Of a stretch of 57,643 bases of DNA, positions 6,732-14,808 are shown one piece after another. The position numbers and the translations under genes were made by a program. Numbering within the stretch: position 1 is the first letter of the stretch; each line of letters starts with the position of its first letter. Location of the stretch: assembly GCA_028823035.1 (NCBI GenBank), contig JAPKCI010000011.1, positions 1 through 57,643 of the forward strand, in the 5' to 3' direction. The notes below the pieces were generated by a model, which was not told the DNA's origin, did not search any database, and saw only the letters and a program-made list of their open reading frames with translations. The DNA is from Rubripirellula sp. Its GTDB lineage: Bacteria > Planctomycetota > Planctomycetia > Pirellulales > Pirellulaceae.

Positions 6732-8618
6732 CTATTTGTTGAAGCGATAAATGCTCTCGCCACGACTGCTGTTTGTCAGGTAGTACAATTCGCCGTTCTG
6801 GTCTTCTCCGAACGATAGAACTGCCACGCTCTGGGGCACGACTTGCTCATTGCTAATCAATTTGCCATTTTTCGCATCGTAACCGAGTGCCCAGATCGAA
6901 CCTGTGACGTAGTCAGCGTAGATGTATTTCCCCGAAAGCTGAGGAAGCCGAGAACTATTATAGACGCGGCCGCCAGTGATGGATTTCCCGATCTGGTGAT
7001 CGTACTCCCAAATAGGCTCGAGGGTTGCGGAGACGCCTTCAACGGGGGCGCGGTTGCCAAAAGCGTGGGAACCTTCGCGGCCGCTCCAGCCGTAGTTGCC
7101 GCCTTTTTTGACAATGATGACTTCTTCCCAGAGTTCTTGGCCAACGTCACCGGCCCAAAGCAACCCGGTTTTTTTGTCAAAGGCAATTCGCCATGGGTTA
7201 CGGATTCCATGCGCGTAGATCTCGGGTCTCGCACCTTTGATTCCGATGAATGGGTTGTCGGTTGGGATTCCGTAGTTCAGCCCATTGGCAGGATGGTCGA
7301 CGTCGATTCTGAGAATGGAACCTAACAAGGTGCCCAAGTTTTGCCCGTTGCCGTGTGGGTCGTTTCGGTCGCCACCGTCACCTAAGGCAATGTAGAGGTA
7401 ACCATCGGGACCAAATTCAATGGGACCACCGTTGTGATTTTGATAAGGTTGTTCAATCTCCAAAACTACCTGTTCCGATTTGGGATCCGCCTTGTTGGGA
7501 TTCTGTTTGGAGACGTTGAAACGGGAGACGACCGATTTGGGCTCGGTGGGGTGTGAGTAATAAACGTAAAACTGACCGTTCTTTTGGTAATTCGGGTGCA
7601 TTGCCAAGCCGAGCAACCCTTGTTCGTTCGCGCCGCGAGCTGAAAAATCCTTGACCTTCTCCCGAAGGTCCAAGAACAGGTTCGAATCTTTGACATCAGT
7701 TTTGTTCTCAAATGTCCAGATTTCGCCAAACTGGGAGGCAGCGAAAAGACGATTGGTGCCATCGTTGGCATACGTCAACTCCATCAGTCTTAACGGTCTG
7801 ACTTTGCCAGCGTCGTTGACAGGTTCCCATTGGTCCCATTTCAGATTTGGGAATGCCAATTCGCCCTTCAGAGCAAGAGCTCCGTCAATGGGTTGGGGAA
7901 CGGTGCCGTCATCGCTGAATTCACGCAGCTTGATATTTCGATAAGAAACTTCGTTTCCATGATCTTGCAAGCAGAGGTGTCCGTCACCGGCGCTGCCAAA
8001 TCCCTCGAATTTTGCAAACTTGCTTTCCGCAACTCGCTTCTTCCAATCGTCATTGGCGAGTTTGAATCGATAGTAGCGGACACCGTTCATGCAGACTTCG
8101 CAATCGTCCTTGTTGATACGGACGTACAGTTGGTTCCATTCGCCTGCTGGCCGTGTTGAGTCGACAGGATCTTTATTGACGGCCCATTTTGGTACGCTTG
8201 GCTGGTGCAATTGATAAAGCCAACCAGACTTCTGTGGGTCGTGACCATCGACATTGTCCTGTACCTGAATCTCGGGGCCGGTTCGCCACGGTGGACCATC
8301 GCCTTCGACCACATGGAACATGACTCCGCTGTTGCCACCCTTGCTGATGCGATATTCAAGAGACAATTCAAACGTGTCATATTTCCCGCTTGTGATGATG
8401 TCGCCGGCGCCTTTGCCTGATCGCGTCAGGGCACCGTCCACTACTTTCCAACCGTCTGACACATTGTCTTTCTTGTAGTTGCGCCAGCCATCGGTAGTCT
8501 TGCCGTCAAAAAGAAGCGTCCATCCGCTCCGCTGTTCAGATTCGGTCAGTTCGTTCAGCGGCTCGGCAGAGGCGTGAGTCGTTAGCAGGGCAGCTAACAC
8601 AAACGGGAAAAACTTCAT
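6732..8618 (-). CDS. Secreted DUF1080 + sugar-dehydrogenase (GSDH) fusion protein
   Basis: 628 residues from the ATG at 8618, chosen because it starts a clean signal peptide (MKFFPFVLAALLTTHASA, then EP); the longer frame from 8660 adds 14 non-signal residues. Residues about 25-230 form a DUF1080 / 3-keto-disaccharide-hydrolase-like domain (GWTLLFDGKTTDGWRNY, GGNSGVMFHVVEG, EWNQLYVRI, a concanavalin-like fold). Residues about 260-628 form a soluble glucose/sorbosone dehydrogenase beta-propeller (EQGLLGLAMHPNYQ, HNGGPIEFGPDGYLYIALGDGG, IYAHGIRNPWRIAFD, GDVGQELWEE, GGNYGW). The fusion suggests periplasmic oxidation and cleavage of a sugar derivative, with the GSDH part using PQQ and Ca2+ in characterised relatives. 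Enzyme activity here is not proven. Confidence 0.87.
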   Translation of the reverse strand: MKFFPFVLAALLTTHASAEPLNELTESEQRSGWTLLFDGKTTDGWRNYKKDNVSDGWKVVDGALTRSGKGAGDIITSGKYDTFELSLEYRISKGGNSGVMFHVVEGDGPPWRTGPEIQVQDNVDGHDPQKSGWLYQLHQPSVPKWAVNKDPVDSTRPAGEWNQLYVRINKDDCEVCMNGVRYYRFKLANDDWKKRVAESKFAKFEGFGSAGDGHLCLQDHGNEVSYRNIKLREFSDDGTVPQPIDGALALKGELAFPNLKWDQWEPVNDAGKVRPLRLMELTYANDGTNRLFAASQFGEIWTFENKTDVKDSNLFLDLREKVKDFSARGANEQGLLGLAMHPNYQKNGQFYVYYSHPTEPKSVVSRFNVSKQNPNKADPKSEQVVLEIEQPYQNHNGGPIEFGPDGYLYIALGDGGDRNDPHGNGQNLGTLLGSILRIDVDHPANGLNYGIPTDNPFIGIKGARPEIYAHGIRNPWRIAFDKKTGLLWAGDVGQELWEEVIIVKKGGNYGWSGREGSHAFGNRAPVEGVSATLEPIWEYDHQIGKSITGGRVYNSSRLPQLSGKYIYADYVTGSIWALGYDAKNGKLISNEQVVPQSVAVLSFGEDQNGELYYLTNSSRGESIYRFNK

Positions 8619-8993
8619 GATGTGGTTCCGGCAGGAGTTCAGGGGGGCCTTTCTGGGCAATCAAAAACGCATCTCAGCAGCACAGATTATTATTGATAAA
8701 CACCGCGTGGACAACTGCATTGGGAGCTGGTTTGGACAACAGATTGGTGGTGAACACTGTAGAGGGGGGGATCATCCGTTCGGATGTGAGGCAACCAGCG
8801 AGACGGTCGGAATTGGTAACTGAAATGGGGAAAACGGTGGTGCAATGCCAGACTATCCGCGGAATGGTTTTCAACTGTTTTGCAGCATTTACGAGGTAGG
8901 TTGAATCATGGTGAGTCGCAGGTTCGTGTCGCATCGATAGTTTGAACCCCTGCAGGATGGTCCGAGAATCAAGTAACATTGTGGCCAGATCCA
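8619..8993. other. Divergent intergenic region, no gene seen
   Basis: About 375 bases between the divergent DUF1080-GSDH and LarA-family genes. The open frames within it (8617-8823, 8674-8994, 8693-8899) are mutually antisense and featureless. It should contain both promoters; none was pinpointed. Confidence 0.45.
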
Positions 8994-10319
8994 ATGAAAG
9001 TGTCTTTGAACTATGGTCGATCGAATCTTGAGGTCACGTTGCCTTCGGGCGTGACTGTGGAGATGGTCCGTAAGCCCGCGATGCCATGTCTTTCAAATCC
9101 CCGCAAGGCGGTAACGACTGCGCTTGCTCGGCCAGTTCGTTCGGGAGATGTCCTGCAGGCAGGGCGTGAGTTCGTAGGGAATCGTTGGGCTGCCGGCGCG
9201 TCTTCTGCATGCATTGCCATTTGTGACATCACTCGGCCCGTACCAAACCATTTGTTCCTGCGGCCGATGGTTGAATGTCTGTTGGAAGCCGGACTCAAGC
9301 TGGACAACGTCAGCATTCTAGTCGCCACGGGCCTGCACCGACCGAATCAAGGGGCGGAGTTGGCTGAGCTGGTGGGGGATCGCTGGGTTTTGGAAAATGT
9401 CGCGGTTGAAAACCATGATGCGCGTAATGACGCCGATCATGTTTGCTTGGGAAAAACAGACACCCGGGGAACCGTTGTTCGAATTGATCGACGCTTTGTC
9501 GAGGCCGACCTGCGGATTGCTACCGGATTGGTCGAACCCCATTTCATGGCAGGTTATTCCGGCGGCAGAAAGGTGATTGCGCCCGGATTGGCACACGCAG
9601 AAACCATCACCACGTTTCATAGTTCGAGATTCATGGCGGACCCGGCTGCGGTAAGCTGTAATTTTGTCGGAAATCCTTTGCATGAAGAACAATTGGAAAT
9701 CGTCAAAATGCTTGGTGGTGCTCTCGCTTTAAACACTGTGATTGATGAGCACCGAAAACTTTCATTTGTCAACTTTGGCGAGATCATTGCCTCGCATGGT
9801 GAGGCGGTTGATTATGTACGCCAGTACTGCGAAGTACCCGTTGCGAGGCAATACAAGACGGTAGTGACGTCGGCGTCAGGGTATCCACTCGACAAAACCT
9901 ATTATCAGACCATCAAGGGAATGGTGGGAGCAATGAATATCCTTGCTCCTGGGGGTGACTTGATCATCGTCTCGGAGTGCAGCGAAGGATTGGGGTCTAG
10001 CGGATTCATCGAGTCACAACGCCGCTTGATTGAACTTGGCCCCGAGTCATTCTTGAAAGGCCTGCTCGCAAAGTCGCACGCTGACATTGATGAGTGGCAA
10101 ACCCAAATGCAACTCAAGCCGATGTCTGTCGGTAACGTTCACCTTCATTGTCCTAATCTGACGGATGAGCAATGGGAACTGACGGGAGTGGCAAGAGTGA
10201 ATTCGGTAGAAACCGCGATCTCCGAAAGTGTCATTCGGCAGGGCGATCGCCGAATCGCGGTGATACCGGAAGGTCCGTATGTTGCTCCCTACTTGCAGAA
10301 ACCAGGTGGCGGTGTCTGA
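8994..10319 (+). CDS. LarA-family (DUF2088) nickel-pincer racemase/epimerase-like protein
   Basis: 441 residues from the ATG at 8994 (a TTG at 8979 is in frame but less likely). The family includes lactate racemase LarA, which uses a Ni-pincer nucleotide bound to a lysine. The expected landmarks are all here: DITRP, the ATGLHRP histidine, the EPHFMAGYSGGRKVIAPG block with the pincer lysine at residue 193 and its His, FHSSRFM with the third His, and the GYPLDKTYYQTIKGM block with Gln and Lys that contact substrate. So the active site looks intact. Substrate cannot be told, since many homologues act on other 2-hydroxy acids. No larB, larC or larE cofactor genes are adjacent, so the cofactor must be made elsewhere. 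Confidence 0.85.
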   Translation: MKVSLNYGRSNLEVTLPSGVTVEMVRKPAMPCLSNPRKAVTTALARPVRSGDVLQAGREFVGNRWAAGASSACIAICDITRPVPNHLFLRPMVECLLEAGLKLDNVSILVATGLHRPNQGAELAELVGDRWVLENVAVENHDARNDADHVCLGKTDTRGTVVRIDRRFVEADLRIATGLVEPHFMAGYSGGRKVIAPGLAHAETITTFHSSRFMADPAAVSCNFVGNPLHEEQLEIVKMLGGALALNTVIDEHRKLSFVNFGEIIASHGEAVDYVRQYCEVPVARQYKTVVTSASGYPLDKTYYQTIKGMVGAMNILAPGGDLIIVSECSEGLGSSGFIESQRRLIELGPESFLKGLLAKSHADIDEWQTQMQLKPMSVGNVHLHCPNLTDEQWELTGVARVNSVETAISESVIRQGDRRIAVIPEGPYVAPYLQKPGGGV

Positions 10320-10461
10320 GCACGTTGATTGTTGCCCCGAGAGCGAGCGATTTCGTTCAACCTTGTCATTGCCCACGGGAACTTAGTTGTTCACGTGTAT
10401 TCAAAACCAGCAGAACAGTCAGAGAGTTCATCCCATTCCATCGGATTTACTCGTCGCTACA

Positions 10462-10476
10462 ATTCGTTTAACGAAT
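10462..10476. promoter_or_regulatory. 7-1-7 palindrome upstream of the ArsC-family gene
   Basis: ATTCGTT, a central T, then AACGAAT: a perfect 7-1-7 inverted repeat ending 37 bases before the ATG at 10514. The geometry is that of a dimeric repressor site. The base sequence does not match the Fur or PerR consensus. Operator function is inference. Confidence 0.45.
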
Positions 10477-10513
10477 AGTGTCAATCTAAACAATCTTTTG
10501 AGGAGTCAAACTG

Positions 10514-10867
10514 ATGGCAAAGAAAATCGGCTGGAGCTACCATCGCAAGGGCTGAACGTCATGCACTCGTGCGCAGGAGTTTCTTGCGCTTCGCAATCTG
10601 AAACCAGCTGAAGAAGTCGATGCAAAAAAAGTCCGTTACGGTGATGCCGAGGCGTTGGATCTGTTGACTGGCATGAGCAGCTTGATGGTTGCCAAGGGCA
10701 AAAAAGTGACGCGAGTGGACTTGCGTAATGATCGTCCAGACGACGCTGTATTGGTGGGCATGATGTTGGGACCCACCGGCAACTTGCGTGCTCCCACGCT
10801 CATGGTAGGAAAGAAGGTGATCGTTGGGTTCAACGAGGATTTGTACGGCGATGTTTTCGGCGACTGA
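10514..10867 (+). CDS. ArsC-family selenoprotein candidate (TGA read as selenocysteine)
   Basis: 117 residues if the in-frame TGA at 10553-10555 is decoded as selenocysteine. AGGAG (10501-10505) sits 8 bases before the ATG, a strong ribosome site that decides the start. The first 13 codons give MAKKIGWSYHRKG. Next come TGA and TSCTRAQEFL, exactly where ArsC/Spx-like thioredoxin-fold proteins carry the first Cys of a CxxC motif, so the redox motif becomes Sec14-x-x-Cys17. The frame then continues without interruption through a helix-rich middle and a GPTGNLRAPTLMVGKKVIVGF block with the cis-Pro-like strand of the fold, to a second TGA used as the real stop at 10865. A hairpin suited to a bacterial SECIS follows the first TGA. 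Families annotated as ArsC (seleno)proteins exist in planctomycetes. The likely role is a thiol/selenol redox enzyme; arsenate reduction is not implied. Without recoding only a 13-residue peptide, or a fragment from the ATG at 10655, would be made. Confidence 0.85.
10571..10589 (+). promoter_or_regulatory. Bacterial SECIS-like hairpin after the in-frame TGA
   Basis: GCGCAGGA (10571-10578) pairs with TCTTGCGC (10582-10589): 8 base pairs including one G-U wobble, closed by the loop GTT (10579-10581). The stem starts 15 bases after the TGA and the loop G is the 24th base after it. This fits the usual bacterial SECIS rule of a hairpin just downstream with G (then U) at the start of the apical loop. 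Confidence 0.7.
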
Positions 10868-10879
10868 ATCTGTCGACGA

Positions 10880-12088
10880 TCACTTGACCGGCAAGCATCG
10901 ATCCAAGGTCATCAGCGCGAATGCTGTTCCGTACGGTTGATGGTAATCATAGAGGGGATAGTCCCACCATGATCCATCTTTTTCCTGCCGATCCAGCATC
11001 AGCTTAGCGAGCATTCCCTGATACGGTGCCTGCTGTTCCTCAGGCAATAGTTTCAGGCTGAGTCCGGCGTAGTAGTGACCGTAATAATAGAAGTAGCCCG
11101 CGACTTGCATCCAGGATTCGTGTGGCACTGGTCGTTTTCGACCGATATCCAACCATCCGTTTCTCACGTACAGCCGGTAAAGCCAATTCTTGACTACCTT
11201 GTCCGTGATTTTGGTGTCTCCCCAGTAACGCAAGGCACAGTTGCAGCATTGGGATCGACCAAGGCTGCCGCCAGGGCGGTTAATGCCCCGCATCGGTTGG
11301 TATCGCAGATACTCGCCATAAAGGTAGGTAAAGTCGGGTTTCTGTTGGCGAAGCAAGGCGTCCATTGCGCGTTGAACCACTCGCTTGGGAGGCTCAATGC
11401 CGATTTCTTTTGCTTCGGCAAACGCGATGAGCACCGTTCCGTTGACAAAGCTGATCGATGACGAAGTCGGTTTTTGGGCTTCGTAACGAAAGTCATAGTA
11501 GCCCCACCCGCCATCAACCGATTCATAGCGTGTCAGCTTGTCGTACTGCATTTCAATGAGTTCGACAATTCGTTTTCGCAATGCTTTGTCGTCAGCATGC
11601 CGACCGTACATTCGCACCAGAGCTTGAATGGAATAGGCATGGCCCCAGACGTTATAAATGGCATCGCCCGTCGCGCGGCGAAGGGCTGGCAGATTCTCAA
11701 GCAGCCACGCCTCGCCCCGTTCAAGAGATTTGGTGGCGGCGGGGTTGGATGAACGGGTTTCGATGAGCGCTGAGATACACAATGCCGTCGTGGCGGTGCG
11801 GAAGGCGTGATGGGCACCAGGGACCGGCGCATAGATGTTCAGGCTCTTGGTTCGCGTCGGAGATCCCCATGATCCGTTTGTGTTTTGATCTGTGATCAGA
11901 AAGTCGATGCCACGGTTAACGGCGTCACGGATCGCAGCGGCGGTTGGCGCCTCGACTTCCGGCAGCGTTGGGTCCTGACTGAAGTCCAGTGCATCAGCAA
12001 GGATCCGCGAAGCTGCTTGGGGCCCGTCTGCCTGGCAAGGCAACGAAAACATAGTGCAGACGATCAGGGTGCTCAGAATTCGTTTCAT
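10880..12088 (-). CDS. Secreted terpene-cyclase-fold (squalene/prenyltransferase repeat) protein
   Basis: 402 residues with a signal peptide (MKRILSTLIVCTMFSLPCQA, then DG). The body has the alpha-alpha toroid repeats seen in prenyltransferase and squalene-oxidase-repeat proteins: AVNRGIDFLITDQNTNGSWG, ATTALCISALIE, YNVWGHAYSIQALVRMYG, VDGGWGYYDF, AMDALLRQQKPDFTYLYG, and a final QEKDGSWWDYPLYDYHQPYGTAFALMTL that resembles a QW motif. The DxDD or DDxxD catalytic motifs of real cyclases are not seen, and the protein is exported, so terpene cyclisation is unlikely. Such proteins are common in planctomycetes and uncharacterised. It ends 12 bases from the convergent ArsC-family gene. Confidence 0.8.
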   Translation of the reverse strand: MKRILSTLIVCTMFSLPCQADGPQAASRILADALDFSQDPTLPEVEAPTAAAIRDAVNRGIDFLITDQNTNGSWGSPTRTKSLNIYAPVPGAHHAFRTATTALCISALIETRSSNPAATKSLERGEAWLLENLPALRRATGDAIYNVWGHAYSIQALVRMYGRHADDKALRKRIVELIEMQYDKLTRYESVDGGWGYYDFRYEAQKPTSSSISFVNGTVLIAFAEAKEIGIEPPKRVVQRAMDALLRQQKPDFTYLYGEYLRYQPMRGINRPGGSLGRSQCCNCALRYWGDTKITDKVVKNWLYRLYVRNGWLDIGRKRPVPHESWMQVAGYFYYYGHYYAGLSLKLLPEEQQAPYQGMLAKLMLDRQEKDGSWWDYPLYDYHQPYGTAFALMTLDRCLPVK

Positions 12089-12290
12089 GTTGATTCTGTT
12101 CTAAACCTAAGAAGATGTGGTGGCGTTGTTTTGGCAACCAGAATGCCACTTCGGGAACCCCGCGAAATGTTGGCGGCCTCGCGGTTGGTGAGTGAGTCGT
12201 GGCTGACCTGCAGACCCGATTTGAGTACGCGTCTCGGTTCGCATGGCCCGAGACAATCCGGGATGGTGTCAATGGTTACGGAAAACAGAA

Positions 12291-13556
12291 TCACTTCTTT
12301 TTCGCCGGTTCCTTCTTTGCAGCTTCCTTTTCGGCGGACTTGAATACCAGTTGGCAGGTCATGGTCGGGGTGACTTTATGCTTGCCGGTTGAGAAACTGA
12401 CCAAGCAGTCATACTTGTTGGCTGCGTAGGGAATCGCCGACACGGACTTGACGGTTCCAGTTGCGGTGAAGCCTGTGACGCCGCTAATTTGGACCTCGCA
12501 TTTTTGCCCCGGTGTGACGAGCGCCAGGTGTTTTTGCTCCAAATCGACGCGGATCTGCAGTTTCCCGGGTGCAAGAACTGTGGCGATGACTTGAGGCCCG
12601 GTGACAGTGGCATCTTTTTTCATCAGCGATGGCTTGTCACTGAGTTTTCCACGCGTGAGTTTGCCATGCACAACGATGCCGTCGATGGGTGATGCGAGGG
12701 CGACCCGTTTGCGTTCCTCTTTGAGCTCTGCGAGTTTTTCCTGAGCCTTCTTAAATGCGTCACGCTTCTTCTGGATCTCGATCTGTCCTCGAGTATTTGA
12801 TGTAGTGAGTTCCCGAATTGCTTTGACGTGTGCCCGATCGGCTCGCTCGAATGTAGCGTTCTGTTCTGCGATAGTGCGGGGTAAGGTCTGCTTGATGGCA
12901 CGCTCAGTAACGATCTTGGTCCCCTCATGGCGGAATTGTGCAGACTCAACCGACCGCTTTGCCCGCTTCAGGACGATCTCCTCGGATTCCTCGGTCAAGT
13001 CATCCGCATCGTACATCTGTTGCAGTTGTTTCAGTTCTTCCGTTGCGTTTTCGAGTGAGGCGAGCGATGACTTGAGTGAATTCTTCTGAGTCATGACGGT
13101 GCGATCGCGATCAACTTTGACAAAATTGTTATAGATTTGTTGTGCGGCTTGCCAGGATCGCTCGGCGGCTGCCCGATCGAGCTTGCGGTTTGCAAGGAAC
13201 TGCTTGTGGTTGAATTCCTCATCGTCCATGGTCAGCTGAGAAAGACGCATTTCGATCTCGGCGTCCTTGAGTTTTTCAGCGATAGCCTTGCTATCGAACC
13301 AGACAACGTTTTGGCCAGCCTTGATCGTTGAACCATGAGGAACGATGCGTTCGATGGTGAGCGATGGAATCTGTTCGTTCCCGGTTGTGATTTCATGCGA
13401 GTTTACCGATTCCACCACCCCGTTAAGCTTGGTGACGTTGGGGGCTGAGTCGCTGCTAGAGTCTGGCTCGGATTGAGCATGCAGCCAGTTGGGCGATGCG
13501 AGCGAAGTGACCGTGAAAACTCCCGAGAAACAAAGAATGACGGCGAGGGAACGCAT
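12291..13556 (-). CDS. HlyD-type periplasmic adaptor / membrane fusion protein
   Basis: 421 residues from the ATG at 13556, which begins the signal peptide (MRSLAVILCFSGVFTVTSLAS…HAQS); the longer frame from 13607 adds 17 residues. The order is a first half-lipoyl strand (VNSHEITTGNEQIPSLTIERIVPHGSTIKAGQNVVWFD), a long alpha-helical coiled coil (about 85-280, rich in K, E, Q, R), and the returning lipoyl half (RVALASPIDGIVVHGKLTRGKL). A beta-barrel part follows (VIATVLAPGKLQIRVDLEQKHLALVTPGQKCEVQI) and a lysine-rich tail ends the protein. It would bridge an inner-membrane transporter and an outer-membrane exit, but no transporter gene is next to it. It stands alone on the minus strand. Confidence 0.8.
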   Translation of the reverse strand: MRSLAVILCFSGVFTVTSLASPNWLHAQSEPDSSSDSAPNVTKLNGVVESVNSHEITTGNEQIPSLTIERIVPHGSTIKAGQNVVWFDSKAIAEKLKDAEIEMRLSQLTMDDEEFNHKQFLANRKLDRAAAERSWQAAQQIYNNFVKVDRDRTVMTQKNSLKSSLASLENATEELKQLQQMYDADDLTEESEEIVLKRAKRSVESAQFRHEGTKIVTERAIKQTLPRTIAEQNATFERADRAHVKAIRELTTSNTRGQIEIQKKRDAFKKAQEKLAELKEERKRVALASPIDGIVVHGKLTRGKLSDKPSLMKKDATVTGPQVIATVLAPGKLQIRVDLEQKHLALVTPGQKCEVQISGVTGFTATGTVKSVSAIPYAANKYDCLVSFSTGKHKVTPTMTCQLVFKSAEKEAAKKEPAKKK

Positions 13557-13915
13557 GGATGGGAAACCTGTTGGTGGATCATGGAGTGCGGTAATCTGCT
13601 GGTTCATTGGGTAGATTCTAGTTCGACTTACTTGTCGATGGTGCTCAGAATCTAGCCGGTTGAATGGGTTTTGCCATTTCGAAACGGTGTTATCTTGGCT
13701 GTAACGGCCGATTTGGGTGCGATAGGGTCACTCAGACGGGCCCGTCTGGTACGCTGCGACCGCGTTGGTCGTATCCCCGCAGGCTGGTTCTAACGCAAGC
13801 AGATTAGCCCTCAAACTGAGACATTCAGCACTCAGAATGTTTAAGATTTCCGGTGCAGGTTTTTCCACTGGTCAAACGAGGGTGTTCCGATTGACCGCAA
13901 CCCAACACGTTTTTG
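13557..13915. other. Divergent intergenic region with a 16-bp palindrome
   Basis: About 360 bases between the HlyD-type gene and the hyi-like gene. No gene is supported. The notable feature is the palindrome at 13733-13748; CGACC and GGTCG at about 13757-13771 form another small inverted pair. Confidence 0.5.
13733..13748. promoter_or_regulatory. 16-bp perfect palindrome (possible operator)
   Basis: CAGACGGGCCCGTCTG is its own reverse complement and lies between two divergent genes, about 170 bases from each. A dimeric regulator site is one reading; a GC-rich hairpin is another. Confidence 0.35.
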
Positions 13916-14689
13916 ATGAACCAACTTCGTCCGTCTGTCTGCATTGACGCTGTGTTTGAGGGGATTCCCGCAGCCGATGCAATTCGTTACGTCAAACAGG
14001 CAGGCATCTCGGCCTTTGAATTCTGGGGGTGGTGGGATCGCGATCTCGATGAGATTGAACTGGCACGGGATGAGTGCGGGCTGCAGATCGCTGCCTGCTG
14101 CACTAAATTTATCAGCCTCGTTGATGCTAGCTGCCGCAACGAATATCTGGCCGGCGTTGAGGCATCCATTGCAACCGCTCGACGGTTGAATTGTCCAACA
14201 CTGATCTCGCAGGTTGGCGATGCCATGCCCGGAGTCACTCGTCAGGTTCAGCATCAATCACTTGTGGATGGCCTGCGAGAGGCTGCGCCGATGCTTGAGT
14301 CGGCGGGGGTAACGCTCGTCATCGAGCCTCTCAATGAGCTAATTGATCATGCCGGTTACTACCTTGTTCGCAGTGATGAGGCGTTTCAGATCATTGAACA
14401 GGTGAATAGTCCCAACATCAAGGTTGTCTTTGATATTTATCATCAGCAGATCAGCGAAGGCCAGCTAATCGCAAACATGACAGCCAATATCGACAAAATC
14501 GCACACTTTCATGCTGCCGGTAACCCTGGACGTATGGAACTGAATATCGGAGAACTGCATTACCCATCGATCTTTGATGCGATTCATCAAACGGGTTACG
14601 ACGGGCATGTGGGACTTGAGTATTGGCCTCGCCATGATCCGTTGAAGGGGCTGACGGAAGTCGCCAACTGGTTTCGAAAGGGGAACTGA
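13916..14689 (+). CDS. Hydroxypyruvate-isomerase-like TIM-barrel protein
   Basis: 257 residues from the ATG at 13916. It is a xylose-isomerase-like TIM barrel of the Hyi / sugar-phosphate isomerase type. The metal-site residues fall where expected: Glu in TLVIEPLNELIDHAGYYL, Asp and His in KVVFDIYHQQISEG, His in KIAHFHAAGNPGRMELNIGEL, and the final Glu in GHVGLEYWP. Hyi interconverts hydroxypyruvate and tartronate semialdehyde, but close relatives act on other sugars, so the substrate is open. It is the first gene of a forward run that continues with the peptidase 119 bases later. Confidence 0.85.
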   Translation: MNQLRPSVCIDAVFEGIPAADAIRYVKQAGISAFEFWGWWDRDLDEIELARDECGLQIAACCTKFISLVDASCRNEYLAGVEASIATARRLNCPTLISQVGDAMPGVTRQVQHQSLVDGLREAAPMLESAGVTLVIEPLNELIDHAGYYLVRSDEAFQIIEQVNSPNIKVVFDIYHQQISEGQLIANMTANIDKIAHFHAAGNPGRMELNIGELHYPSIFDAIHQTGYDGHVGLEYWPRHDPLKGLTEVANWFRKGN

Positions 14690-14808
14690 GCCCTTCGAAA
14701 GTTGTGTTCAAGGACTTGGTAGCTGAGCTTGCTAAAACCATTCTTTAAAGAACACAATTGAATTTGGAATACCATTGAACCTGGAACATTGCCTCGAAGT
14801 GAAAAATC

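Noticed and set aside
10655-10867. 70-codon frame starting with ATG, as an independent gene
   Set aside because: It is the C-terminal two-thirds of the ArsC-family frame; the part before it has the ribosome site and the redox motif.
10880-12088. Functional squalene-hopene or other terpene cyclase
   Set aside because: The catalytic Asp-rich motifs are not visible and the protein is secreted; only the fold fits.
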